Shown piece after piece: positions 1 to 8,043 of a stretch of DNA of 64,000 nucleotides. The stretch covers positions 5,886,501 to 5,950,500 of the forward strand of contig NZ_AP023081.1 of NCBI RefSeq assembly GCF_026072635.1. The letters run 5' to 3'. Position 1 is the first letter of the stretch; each line of letters starts with the position of its first letter. The position numbers were made by a program, and so were the translations under genes. The stretch comes from Pseudomonas solani. GTDB lineage: Bacteria; Pseudomonadota; Gammaproteobacteria; Pseudomonadales; Pseudomonadaceae. The notes beneath the pieces are model-generated. The model searched no databases and was not told where the DNA came from. It saw only the letters and a program-made list of their open reading frames with translations.

Positions 1-126
1 CTCGCGCAATGCCTCGGCCGGGAAGCGGTGTTCGCGGTCCCAGTCGGCGGCGAAGGGCTTGAGCCGCTCCTGGGCGAACTGGCGGGCGACGTCACGTATC
101 TGCAGGTCTTGTTCGGACGGAATCAT
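1..126 (-). CDS. Acyl-CoA dehydrogenase, N-terminal fragment (cut by window edge)
   Basis: Only the first 42 codons are visible; the gene runs off the left edge. The start is the ATG at 126 and the peptide begins MIPSEQDLQIRDVARQFAQE. That is the usual N-terminal helix of acyl-CoA dehydrogenases, with the 'R-D-x-A-R-x-F-A' pattern followed by 'R-x-K-P-F-A'. The family is a soluble FAD enzyme that introduces the alpha-beta double bond in acyl-CoA. The gene lies 11 bp after the thiolase stop on the same strand, and with the SDR and acyl-CoA synthetase upstream it completes a beta-oxidation-like operon. The order resembles the P. aeruginosa PA2552-PA2556 region (recalled, not checked). Substrate specificity cannot be judged from this fragment. 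Confidence 0.75.
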   Translation of the reverse strand, partial: MIPSEQDLQIRDVARQFAQERLKPFAADWDREHRFPAEALRE

Positions 127-137
127 CGGGTTCTCCT

Positions 138-1331
138 TCAGTCCAGGCGCTCGATGGCCACGGCCGTGGCTTCGCCGCCGCCGATGCACACCGAGGCCAC
201 GCCACGCTTGAGGCCGTACTGGCTCAGCGCGCCCAGCAGGGTCACCAGCACCCGCGCACCGGATGCGCCGATGGGGTGGCCCAGGGCGCAGGCGCCGCCG
301 TGCACGTTGAGGCGCTCATGGGCGATGCCCAGGTCGTGCATGGCCACCATGGGCACCACGGCGAAGGCCTCGTTGATCTCGAACAGGTCCACATCGCCGA
401 GGTTCCAGCCGGTGCGTGCCAGCAGGCGCTGGATCGAGCCCACCGGCGCGGTGGTGAACAGCCCCGGCGCCTGGGCGAAGGACGCATGGCCGGCGATCCG
501 CGCCAGGGGCGCGAGGCCGCGCTTGTCCGCCTCCGACAGGCGCATCAGCAGCAGCGCCGCCGCGCCATCGGAAATCGAGCTGGAGTTGGCCGCGGTGACG
601 CTGCCGCCCTCGCGGAATGCCGGCTTCAGGGTGGGGATCTTGTCCAGCCGTGCCTTGGGCGGCTGCTCGTCGGCCTCGATGCTGCGCAGCTCACGCCCGG
701 CCCGCGCCTGCACCGCCACCGTCTCGGCAGCGAAGCGGCCTTCGGTCAGGGCCTTCTGCGCGCGGGTGAGGGATTCGATGGCGAAGGCGTCCTGCTGCTC
801 GCGGGTGAAGCCGTAGGACTGGGCGCAATCCTCGGCGAAGGTGCCCATCAGGCGGCCCTTGTCGTAGGCGTCCTCCAGGCCGTCGAGGAACATATGGTCG
901 AGTACCTTGCCATGGCCCATGCGGTAGCCGGAACGCGCGCGCTCCAGCAGGTAGGGCGCGTTGGACATGCTCTCCATGCCGCCGGCTATCACCACATCGG
1001 CACTGCCGGCCGCCAGCAGGTCATGCCCAAGCATCGCCGCCTTCATGCCGGAGCCGCACATCTTGTTCACCGTCGAGCACACCACGCCCTGGGGCAGCCC
1101 GGCACCCAGTGCCGCCTGGCGCGCGGGAGCCTGGCCCTGGCCGGCCTGCAGCACGCAGCCCATCAGCACCTCGTCCACCGCGTCGGCGGCCAGGCCGGCG
1201 CGCGCCAGGGCAGCGGCGATGGCGGCGGCGCCCAGCTCGGCGGCGGTCATCTCGCGCAGGTCACCGAGAAAGCCGCCCATGGGCGTGCGGGCGGCACTGA
1301 CGATCACGATGGGGTCGATCTTCGCGTTCAT
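138..1331 (-). CDS. Acetyl-CoA C-acyltransferase (thiolase)
   Basis: A 397-residue thiolase, the normal family length. It catalyses thiolytic cleavage of 3-ketoacyl-CoA or the reverse condensation. Residues matching the catalytic triad are visible: Cys92 in NKMCGSGM, His351 in GHPIGASG and Cys382 in CIGGG. The N-terminal VSAARTPMGGFLG and central NSSSISDGAAA blocks are typical. The start is the ATG at 1331 (MNAKIDPIVI). Ten bases separate it from the stop of the SDR reading frame. Because of the frameshift in that SDR gene, the open frame continues from the SDR straight into this thiolase without a stop, so an automatic caller could produce a false SDR-thiolase fusion. The thiolase itself looks intact and is likely co-transcribed with the acyl-CoA synthetase and dehydrogenase. 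Confidence 0.9.
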   Translation of the reverse strand: MNAKIDPIVIVSAARTPMGGFLGDLREMTAAELGAAAIAAALARAGLAADAVDEVLMGCVLQAGQGQAPARQAALGAGLPQGVVCSTVNKMCGSGMKAAMLGHDLLAAGSADVVIAGGMESMSNAPYLLERARSGYRMGHGKVLDHMFLDGLEDAYDKGRLMGTFAEDCAQSYGFTREQQDAFAIESLTRAQKALTEGRFAAETVAVQARAGRELRSIEADEQPPKARLDKIPTLKPAFREGGSVTAANSSSISDGAAALLLMRLSEADKRGLAPLARIAGHASFAQAPGLFTTAPVGSIQRLLARTGWNLGDVDLFEINEAFAVVPMVAMHDLGIAHERLNVHGGACALGHPIGASGARVLVTLLGALSQYGLKRGVASVCIGGGEATAVAIERLD

Positions 1332-1341
1332 GACGGGCTCC

Positions 1342-2108
1342 TTATTTCGCGGCCATGCGCAGCGCGCCATCCAGGCGGATGACCTCGCCGTTGAGCATGG
1401 GGTTGCCGATGATGTGAGCGGCCAGGGCGGCGTACTCGTCCGGGCGCCCCAGGCGCGGCGGGAAGGGCACGTCGGCGGCCAGGGAATCGCGCACCTCCTG
1501 GGCATGCCGGCCATCATCGGCGTCTCGAAGATGCCGGGGGCGATGCACATCACGCGGATGCCGGAGCGCGCCAGGTCCCGCGCCAGCGGCAGGGTCATGG
1601 CGGCGACGCCGCCCTTGGAGGCGGAATAGGCGGCCTGGCCCATCTGCCCGTCGAAGGCGGCCACCGAGGCGGTGTTGATCGCCACCCCACGCTCGCCCTC
1701 CTCGTTCGGCTCGTTGCCGGCCATGGCTTCGGCGGCCAGGCGCAGCATGTTGAAGCTGCCGATCAGGTTGACCTCCACCACCCGGCGGAAGCTCTCCAGC
1801 CCGTGCACGCCCTTGCGCCCCAGCACCTTCTCGGCGGGGGCGATGCCGGCGCAGTTGACCAGGCCGTGCAGCGCGCCGAAGGCTTCGATTGCGGCGGCAA
1901 CGGCCGCCTGGGCTTCGTCTTCACGGGTGATGTCGGCGCGCTGGAAGCGTGCGTTGTCGCCCAGTTCGGCGGCGCGGGCGGCACCGGCTTCGGCGTTGAT
2001 GTCCACCAGCAGCACCCGGGCGCCTTGCTGCAGCAGGGTGCGGGCGGTGGCCAGGCCGAGGCCGGAGCCGCCACCGGTGATCAGGAAGGTTCTGTTTTCT
2101 ATCTGCAC
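1342..2108 (-). pseudogene. SDR-family 3-hydroxyacyl-CoA dehydrogenase, frameshifted
   Basis: A short-chain dehydrogenase resembling type II 3-hydroxyacyl-CoA dehydrogenases. It has the NAD-binding TGGGSGLG, the NCAG block, and the active-site S...YSASK at SVAAFDGQMGQAAYSASKGG. The likely start is GTG at 2108 with AAGGAG eight bases upstream. The frame breaks after IAPGIFETPMMAGMP, near 1499-1501: one C appears to be missing on the coding strand from what should be a four-C run. After it the conserved C-terminus (QEVRDSLAADVPFPPRLGRP ... ending MAAK) continues in another frame to 1342. Restoring one base gives a 255-residue protein, the family length. This is either a recent -1 mutation or a homopolymer sequencing error. 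As written, translation would run into the thiolase frame. Confidence 0.8.
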
Positions 2109-2127
2109 GTCTAGGGCTCCTTGGTGG

Positions 2128-3765
2128 TCAGTGGGCGGCACGCGCCTGGGCGCTGGCGATTTCCTGGTTGCGCAACAGGAAGCGCTGGATCTTGCCGCTG
2201 GGTGTCTTGGGCAGTTCCGCGACGAACTCGATCTCGCGGGGGTAGGCATGGGCGGACAGGCGCTTGCGCACATGCTGCTGCAGGGCCTCCGCCAGGCCTG
2301 CATCAGCGGCATGGCCGGGCTTGAGCACGACGAAGGCCTTGACCAGCTCGGTGCGCTCCGGGCACGGCTTGCCGATCACTGCCGCCTCGACCACGGCCGG
2401 GTGCTCGATCAGCGCGCTCTCCACATCGAAGGGCCCGACCCGGTAGCCGGAGGTGGTGATCACATCGTCCGAGCGGCCGACGAAGGCGATGCTGCCGTCC
2501 GCGCTCAGCTCCACGGTGTCGCCGCTCAGGTAGTAGTCGCCGACGAACGCCTTGGTGGTGCCGCCCAGGTAGCCGGGGAACCAGAACAGCGGCGAGCGGG
2601 CGCGGTCGATGGCAAGGATGCCCGGCTGCCCCGCCGGCAGCTCGCGATGGGCGTCGTCCAGCACCACCACGCGGTGGCCGGGCACGGCGAAACCGGCGGC
2701 GCCGATGCGCACCGGGTGCGCCAGCTCGTGGTGGTTGCACAGCACCATGCCCAGTTCGGTCTGGCCGTAATGGTCGTGGATGGGGGTGCCCAGGCCCTCG
2801 CCGAACCAGCGGATCACCTCCGGGGTCAGCGGCTCGCCGGCACTGCTCACCGCGCGCAGCCGGCCCTTGAGCTCCGGCTCCACCTGCTCCCGCGCCGCCA
2901 GCAGCAGGCGGAAGGCCGTGGGCGAGCCGGCCAGGTTGGTGATGCCCAGCTCGCGGATGATCCGGCAGGTGCTTTCGAGGCTGAAGCCACCCTCGTAAAA
3001 GGTGGTGGCGTGGCCCAGGGCCAGAGGGCCGGTCACTGCGTAGTAAAGCCCGTAGGCCCAGCCCGGGTCGGCCAGGTTCCAGAAGCGGTCGTCCTCGCGC
3101 AGGCCCACCGCATCGCGCATGTAGCCGACGAAGGCGAGGATCGCCCGCAGCGGCACCTGCAGCGCCTTGGGCAGCCCGGTGGTGCCCGAGGTGCACATCA
3201 GCAGGAACGGATCATCGGCACGGCGCAGCACCGGCTCGAAATCGTCGTCGTGCTGTGCCAGGGCATTCCAGAAGGCGCAGCCAGCCGGCTCGCTGCCACC
3301 GACCGTGAGGATCGCCGGCACCTGGGCCACTTCATCCAGCTTGGCGCGGTTGGCGGCGTCCACCACCACAAGGCGCGACTGGCCGCATTGCAGGCGGTGC
3401 TCGATGGCCTTGGGGCCGAAGGCGGTGAACAAGGGCTGGTAGACGGCGCCGATGCGCCAGGTGCCGAGGATGGTGACCAGCAACTCGGGCGTGCGCGGCA
3501 GCAGGCCGGAGACGCAATCCCCCGGGCCGATGCCCTGTTCGCGCAGGTAATGAGCGAAGCGTGCGCTGGCCTCCTTCAGCCGGGTGAAGGTCCAGTCCTC
3601 GCGGCGGCCGTCACGGCCTTCCCAAACCAGTGCCACGCGCCCCGGTTCGGCGTGGCGGTCACAGCATTCGATGCAGGCGTTGAGGGCGTCCGGCGTGCCC
3701 GCCAGGGTGCCGGCGAAAGCGTCGGCCAGGTCGAATCGGCGTGCAGCCTCGTGGTAGTCGCGCAT
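2128..3765 (-). CDS. AMP-binding acyl-CoA synthetase
   Basis: A 545-residue ANL-superfamily ligase activating a carboxylic acid to acyl-AMP and then acyl-CoA. The P-loop-like motif LLMCTSGTTGLPK lies at about residues 188-200. DHYGQTELG is the A5 block, GDTVELSADGSIAFVGRSDD supplies the hinge aspartate, and PSGKIQR carries the C-terminal catalytic lysine (Lys525). The ATG at 3765 (MRDYHEAARRFDLADAFAG) is preferred over an upstream start at 3846, because the extra residues are unlike the family. It resembles acetyl/medium-chain acyl-CoA synthetases. The gene heads the operon: the SDR start lies 19 bp beyond its stop. The substrate is probably a short or medium-chain, possibly branched, acid; this is inferred from context only. 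Confidence 0.88.
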   Translation of the reverse strand: MRDYHEAARRFDLADAFAGTLAGTPDALNACIECCDRHAEPGRVALVWEGRDGRREDWTFTRLKEASARFAHYLREQGIGPGDCVSGLLPRTPELLVTILGTWRIGAVYQPLFTAFGPKAIEHRLQCGQSRLVVVDAANRAKLDEVAQVPAILTVGGSEPAGCAFWNALAQHDDDFEPVLRRADDPFLLMCTSGTTGLPKALQVPLRAILAFVGYMRDAVGLREDDRFWNLADPGWAYGLYYAVTGPLALGHATTFYEGGFSLESTCRIIRELGITNLAGSPTAFRLLLAAREQVEPELKGRLRAVSSAGEPLTPEVIRWFGEGLGTPIHDHYGQTELGMVLCNHHELAHPVRIGAAGFAVPGHRVVVLDDAHRELPAGQPGILAIDRARSPLFWFPGYLGGTTKAFVGDYYLSGDTVELSADGSIAFVGRSDDVITTSGYRVGPFDVESALIEHPAVVEAAVIGKPCPERTELVKAFVVLKPGHAADAGLAEALQQHVRKRLSAHAYPREIEFVAELPKTPSGKIQRFLLRNQEIASAQARAAH

Positions 3766-3883
3766 GGACGGTGACTCCGCATTGTTCTTGTAGTGAGCGG
3801 AATCTTCGGACCGGCGTTGCCCAGGGGCAATGTCGAATGGCGCCAACCTGGGCGAGCGCTTTTGACAACGGCCAGTGGCCAGC

Positions 3884-4918
3884 TCAGCCCGACGGCGGGC
3901 TCGGCTGCATCAGCTCGCGGTACTGACCGGGCGTAGTGCCGGTCCATTTGCGGAAGGCCTTGTAGAAGGCGCTGGCGTCGGCGAAGCCCAGCTCGAAGGC
4001 CAGTTCGGCGAAATTGCCCTCGCCGCTGTCCAGGCGGGCGATGGCCAGGTCGCGGCGCACCTGGTCCTTGAGCGCCTGGTAGGACTGGTCTTCCAGGGCC
4101 AGCTTGCGACGCAGGGTCGAAGGCGCCATGTAGAAATGGCTGGAGAGCGCCTCCAGGTCCGGCCAGCGCTCGGGACGCAGGCTACGCAGGTAGGCACGAA
4201 TGCGCGCCGCCAGGCTTTGCGGGTCGCGGTAACGCACCAGGATGTTGGCCGGCGCACCGCCGAGGAAGCGCTTGAGTTCGCGCTCGCCACGGCGCACCGG
4301 CAACGCCAGGCAGTCGGCATTGAACAACAGGCGCGTGCGCGGCCGGCCGAAGCGCAGGTTGTCGCTGAACATCACCCGGTAGTCCTCGATGTAGTCCGGC
4401 GCCGCGCAGCGCAGGTCGATGGCGAGGATGGCAATGCGCCGCCCGGCCAGCCAGCAGGCCAGGCCGTGGACGATCATCCACAGGGTGAAATAGGCGAAGG
4501 CGCGCTGGGACTCGCCCGGCGCCTCCTCCAGCACGATCTCCGCCATGCCGCCCTGGCGCACCAGGCGCGGCGACAGGCCATCGAACACCAGGCCGAGGAA
4601 GCCGAGGATGCCCTCCAGCGCATCCCCCAGGCTGGCTTCCTTCAAGGCCGCGCGGGCCATGAAGGCGAAGCTGCCGGACTTCATCCGCCGCGCGTTCATG
4701 CCGAAGAACTCATCGTCCATCCGCTGTGCCAGGCCCAGCCAGAGCCGCGCGTATTGCTGCGTGGAGACCCGCCCATAGGGCCGCTCCAGCGCCTCGGCGG
4801 CGATCTCGGCGTGCAGCAGCAGCGGCTGCGCATCGAGGCCACGGGCACGCAGCTCCTGCAGGGCCTCGCGGACCAGCTGGACGGAAATGGTGCCTTTTTC
4901 GGTGAGGGTGCCGGTCAT
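3884..4918 (-). CDS. AraC-family transcriptional regulator (OruR/ArgR-like type)
   Basis: A 344-residue regulator with an N-terminal arabinose-binding-like domain of the PF12625 kind (about residues 20-215) and a C-terminal double HTH (about 240-335). The second HTH shows the family pattern ELAFELGFADASAFYKAFRKWTGTTPGQYR. Start ATG at 4918 (MTGTLTEKGTISVQLVREAL). It is transcribed in the same direction as the acyl-CoA synthetase, 118 bp upstream of it, so it is the obvious candidate activator of that catabolic operon. The ligand is unknown. The gene is intact. Confidence 0.85.
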   Translation of the reverse strand: MTGTLTEKGTISVQLVREALQELRARGLDAQPLLLHAEIAAEALERPYGRVSTQQYARLWLGLAQRMDDEFFGMNARRMKSGSFAFMARAALKEASLGDALEGILGFLGLVFDGLSPRLVRQGGMAEIVLEEAPGESQRAFAYFTLWMIVHGLACWLAGRRIAILAIDLRCAAPDYIEDYRVMFSDNLRFGRPRTRLLFNADCLALPVRRGERELKRFLGGAPANILVRYRDPQSLAARIRAYLRSLRPERWPDLEALSSHFYMAPSTLRRKLALEDQSYQALKDQVRRDLAIARLDSGEGNFAELAFELGFADASAFYKAFRKWTGTTPGQYRELMQPSPPSG

Positions 4919-4985
4919 GGTTCCCTGGCGCGTGCAGTGGGGAGGCCGATTGTAGAGCGATCACGTCGAGGCGCGCAGCCCGGAT

Positions 4986-5007
4986 GTAGCCCGGGCTTCA
5001 GCCCGGG
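4986..5007. repeat. REP-like palindrome
   Basis: A short inverted repeat of the type AGCCCGGGCTTCAGCCCGGG lies between the AraC gene and the VOC gene. The same motif recurs at 16544-16564, 41902-41922, 42064-42083 and, in variant form, 42111-42132, always outside genes. It is a typical Pseudomonas intergenic repeat. Confidence 0.75.
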
Positions 5008-5053
5008 GGCACCACACCCACCCGAGCCCCCGCATCCGTGCAAACGCGGCCCG

Positions 5054-5410
5054 CTACAGGTGCTCCAGCACATTCAGCAGGCGCCCCGCCGGGTCCCGCA
5101 CGAAGAAGCGCCGCACGCCCCAGGGCTCATCGCTCAGCGGGTAGGCGATCTCGGCGCCCAGGGCCTCGGCCCGGCGGTGCACCTCCGCCACATCGTCCAC
5201 CTCGACCGAGAGCTCCGGCACCGGCGTGCCCGAGCCGCCTTCGCTGGCCAGGCCCAGCTGCGGGCGCATGCGCACGTCCTCCGGGGAGGCCAGGGTGACG
5301 ATCCAGCCATGGTCCATCACCACATCGAGGTCCAGCAGGCGGCGGTAGAAATCCGCCAGCGCGGCGGGATCGAGGGTGGCGAAATTGGCGACCAGGCGCA
5401 GCACCTTCAT
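5054..5410 (-). CDS. VOC (glyoxalase/bleomycin-resistance) family protein
   Basis: A 118-residue single VOC module with two beta-alpha-beta-beta-beta repeats: 'RLVANFATLDPAALADFYRRLL' at the start and 'VRRFFVRDPAGRLLNVLEH' at the end. The ATG at 5410 (MKVLRLVANF) is chosen over an upstream start at 5455. VOC proteins bind a metal and act as glyoxalases, dioxygenases or antibiotic-binding proteins. The terminal E of LNVLEH is a typical metal ligand position. The gene stands alone on the minus strand, divergent from the 5534 gene. The actual substrate is unknown. Confidence 0.8.
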   Translation of the reverse strand: MKVLRLVANFATLDPAALADFYRRLLDLDVVMDHGWIVTLASPEDVRMRPQLGLASEGGSGTPVPELSVEVDDVAEVHRRAEALGAEIAYPLSDEPWGVRRFFVRDPAGRLLNVLEHL

Positions 5411-5461
5411 GGCATCGGGCTCCTTGTTGAAGACCGCAGCAGCATAGCTGTGCACGAATCG

Positions 5462-5508
5462 ATGTAAAGCGTCCTTGACTCAAAAAAGCGCGCCGCATAA
5501 TGTAAAGC
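5462..5508 (+). promoter_or_regulatory. Direct repeats flanking a putative promoter for the membrane protein/XRE pair
   Basis: Two identical copies of ATGTAAAGC lie at 5462-5470 and 5500-5508 on the same strand. Between them are TTGACT (5475-5480) and a CATAAT/TAATGT -10-like stretch (5496-5503). The next gene starts at 5534. The arrangement fits an operator for the small XRE regulator encoded by the second gene of the pair (autoregulation); this is inferred. Confidence 0.4.
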
Positions 5509-5533
5509 ACGCTTTCCATCCGAGGATTCCATC

Positions 5534-5911
5534 ATGTCCCCACGCAAACGCTTCGCCCTGGAGTTCGGCCTCTCCATGACCCTCTATGTCGTCACGGTGG
5601 TGGTCACCTCCCTCTTCCTGGGCGACCTGCAGCCAGGCGTCGGCAAGACCCTGCTCGCCGTGCTGCCGGTGATCCCCCTGGTGGCAGTGGCCATCGCCGT
5701 GCTGCGGCAGTTGCGCCAGCTTGACGAGATGGGCCGGATGATCCAGCTCGAAGCCCTCGGCATCGCCTTCCTCGGCACCGCGCTGATCACCTTCTCCTAC
5801 GGCTTCCTGGAAACCGCCGGCTTCCCACGCCTGTCGATGTTCATGGTATGGAGCCTGATGGGCCCGCTCTGGGCCCTGGGCGCCTTCATCGGCACGAGGC
5901 GCTACCGTTGA
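5534..5911 (+). CDS. Small inner-membrane protein of unknown function
   Basis: A 125-residue protein with four probable membrane segments (about residues 10-30, 42-58, 74-92 and 100-119) separated by short charged loops such as RQLRQLDEMGR. No catalytic motif is seen. Its TGA overlaps the TTG start of the following XRE gene, so the two are translationally coupled. Pairs of a small four-helix membrane protein and a 65-residue XRE regulator recur in bacteria, where the regulator probably controls the pair. The function is unknown. Confidence 0.75.
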   Translation: MSPRKRFALEFGLSMTLYVVTVVVTSLFLGDLQPGVGKTLLAVLPVIPLVAVAIAVLRQLRQLDEMGRMIQLEALGIAFLGTALITFSYGFLETAGFPRLSMFMVWSLMGPLWALGAFIGTRRYR

Positions 5912-6105
5912 TCAACCGCGTACGCGAACTGCGCACCGCGGCGGGCTGGTCCCAGGCCGAGCTGGCCGGGCACCTGGGGGTTTCACGGCAGACGGTGAAC
6001 GCCATCGAAACCGGTCGCTACGACCCCAGCCTGCCCCTGGCATTCCGCATCGCCAGGGTCTTCACCCTGCCCATCGAGGCCATCTTCGACGCCCCCGAAG
6101 ACTGA
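5908..6105 (+). CDS. Small XRE-family HTH regulator
   Basis: A 65-residue, almost pure helix-turn-helix protein: INRVRELRTAAGWSQAELAG followed by HLGVSRQTVNAIETGRYDPS. The C-terminal FRIARVFTLPIEAIF is the standard ending of this regulator class. The start is inferred to be TTG at 5908, which overlaps the upstream stop codon; no in-frame ATG of sensible length exists. The upstream ATG at 5848 would lie deep inside the preceding gene. It probably autoregulates through the direct repeats before 5534. Confidence 0.8.
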   Translation: MINRVRELRTAAGWSQAELAGHLGVSRQTVNAIETGRYDPSLPLAFRIARVFTLPIEAIFDAPED

Positions 6106-6219
6106 CCCGCGCCAACCGGACACAGGGCCGCACCGTGACAGCGGCGGCCCCCACCCCCTATTCTTGCGCCCTCCGCCGCTCCGTCGGACCTTTCTTACCG
6201 TTTGCCCAAGGAACTTCCC

Positions 6220-8025
6220 ATGCCCCATGAAGGCAGCCCGTTGCAGGTCGCCGTGGTCTTCCTGCTCGCCGCCGTCCTTGCCGTGCCTCTCGCCAAGCGC
6301 CTGCAACTGGGGGCCGTGCTCGGCTACCTGCTGGCCGGCGTGCTGATCGGTCCCTCCGTCCTGCGCCTGGTCAGCGACCCGCAGAACGTCGCCCACCTGT
6401 CCGAACTGGGCGTGGTGCTGCTGCTCTTCATCATCGGCCTGGAGCTCTCGCCCCGGCGCCTCTGGGTGATGCGGCGCTCGGTGTTCGGCGTCGGCCTGGC
6501 CCAGGTGCTGCTCACCGGCGCGCTGATCGCCGGCATCGCCTACCTGGCCTTCGCCCGTTCCTGGCAGAGCGCCGTGGTGCTGGGCCTGGGCCTGGCGCTC
6601 TCCTCCACCGCCTTCGGCCTGCAGATACTCGCCGAGCGCAAGGAGCTGACCAGCCCCCACGGCCGCCTGGCCTTCGCCATCCTGCTGTTCCAGGACATCG
6701 CGGCCATCCCGCTGATCGCCCTGATCCCGCTGCTCAGCGGTGCCACCGCCGCCCGCGACGACGGCGGCCAGCTGGCCCACCTCGCCGAGGTGGTCGGCAG
6801 CATCGGGCTGGTGGTGATCGGTGGTCGCTTCCTGCTGCGCCCGGTGTTCCGCATCGTCGCCCGCACCGGCCTGCAGGAGGTGTCCACCGCCACCGCGCTG
6901 CTGGTGGTGATCGGCACCGCCTGGCTGATGGAGCTGGCGGGCATTTCCATGGCCTTGGGGGCCTTCCTCGCCGGCCTGCTGCTGGCCGACTCGGAATACC
7001 GCCATGAGCTGGAAGCCCAGATCGAGCCGTTCAAGGGCCTGCTGCTGGGGCTGTTCTTCATCAGCGTGGGCATGAGCGCCGACCTCAGCCTGCTGCTGGG
7101 CCAACCGCTGCTGGTGCTGGGCCTCACTGCGCTGCTGATCGGCCTCAAGTTCCCGGTGCTGTTCCTGGTGGGCCGCAGCGCCGGAGGCCTCACCCGCGAG
7201 AGCGCGCTGCGCCTGGGCGTGGTGCTGGCCGCCGGCGGTGAGTTCGCCTTCGTGGTGTTCAAGATGGCCCGCGACCAGGGTCTGTTCGACGCGCAGCTGC
7301 ATGGCTTCCTGGTGCTGGCCATCACCCTGTCCATGGCGCTGACGCCGCTGCTGATCCTCGCCATCAACCGCGTGTTCAAGGCCAAGCCCGCGCCGGTGAA
7401 CGTGCCGCCGGAATACGAGAAGATCGAAAGCGACTCGCCCCGCGTGGTGATCGCCGGCACCGGCCGCATGGGCCAGATCGTCGCCCGGGTGTTGCGCGCC
7501 CAGCGCGTGCCCTTCCTGGCCCTGGACACCTCGGTGGAAACCATCGAGCTGTCCCGCAGCCTGGGCCGCATGCCGATCTTCTACGGCGACCCGCTGCGCC
7601 CGGAGATCCTCCGCGCGGCCAAGGTCGACAAGGCCGAGTTCTTCATCATCGCCACCGACGATCCGGTGACCAACCTGAAGACCACCGAGCTGGTGCGTCG
7701 CCTCTACCCGCACCTGAAGATCATTTCCCGCGCCCGCGACCGCCAGCATGTGCACCAGTTGCTCGACCTCGGCGCCCTGCCGGTGCGCGAGACCTTCTAT
7801 TCCAGCCTGGAGATGAGCCGCCAGGTGCTCATCGGCATGGGCCTGGACGAGGAGCAGGCCAATGCACGCATCCGCCGCTTCCAGCGCCACGACGAGGAAG
7901 TGCTGGCGGCCCAGCACAAGGTCCATGGCGACGCCGCTGCAGTGATGCAGACCGCCCGCGAAGCCCGTGCCGAGCTGGAAACCCTGTTCGACGCCGACCG
8001 CATCGAGGACCAGGGCGTCAAGTAA
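6220..8025 (+). CDS. Monovalent cation:proton antiporter-2 family, KefB/KefC-like
   Basis: A 601-residue CPA2 exchanger. Residues 1 to about 385 hold about twelve membrane segments with the family block GVVLLLFIIGLELSPRRLW and the FQDIAAIPL segment. The rest is a cytosolic TrkA-N/RCK domain beginning VVIAGTGRMGQIVARVL, an NAD-binding Rossmann fold. It extrudes K+ (or Na+) in exchange for H+, in the inner membrane, during electrophile or osmotic stress. The ATG at 6220 has AAGGA seven bases upstream and is preferred to a TTG at 6202. No KefF/KefG-type quinone reductase partner is adjacent, so glutathione gating is uncertain. Confidence 0.9.
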   Translation: MPHEGSPLQVAVVFLLAAVLAVPLAKRLQLGAVLGYLLAGVLIGPSVLRLVSDPQNVAHLSELGVVLLLFIIGLELSPRRLWVMRRSVFGVGLAQVLLTGALIAGIAYLAFARSWQSAVVLGLGLALSSTAFGLQILAERKELTSPHGRLAFAILLFQDIAAIPLIALIPLLSGATAARDDGGQLAHLAEVVGSIGLVVIGGRFLLRPVFRIVARTGLQEVSTATALLVVIGTAWLMELAGISMALGAFLAGLLLADSEYRHELEAQIEPFKGLLLGLFFISVGMSADLSLLLGQPLLVLGLTALLIGLKFPVLFLVGRSAGGLTRESALRLGVVLAAGGEFAFVVFKMARDQGLFDAQLHGFLVLAITLSMALTPLLILAINRVFKAKPAPVNVPPEYEKIESDSPRVVIAGTGRMGQIVARVLRAQRVPFLALDTSVETIELSRSLGRMPIFYGDPLRPEILRAAKVDKAEFFIIATDDPVTNLKTTELVRRLYPHLKIISRARDRQHVHQLLDLGALPVRETFYSSLEMSRQVLIGMGLDEEQANARIRRFQRHDEEVLAAQHKVHGDAAAVMQTAREARAELETLFDADRIEDQGVK

Positions 8026-8043
8026 GCACCCAACCGCTCGGCC

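Noticed and set aside
138..2312. One 724-codon open frame suggesting an SDR-thiolase fusion enzyme
   Set aside because: The join comes from a -1 frameshift: the true SDR C-terminus continues in another frame, and the thiolase has its own start.
5983..7926. 647-codon minus-strand frame opposite the K+/H+ exchanger
   Set aside because: His/Gln-rich shadow of the exchanger gene.
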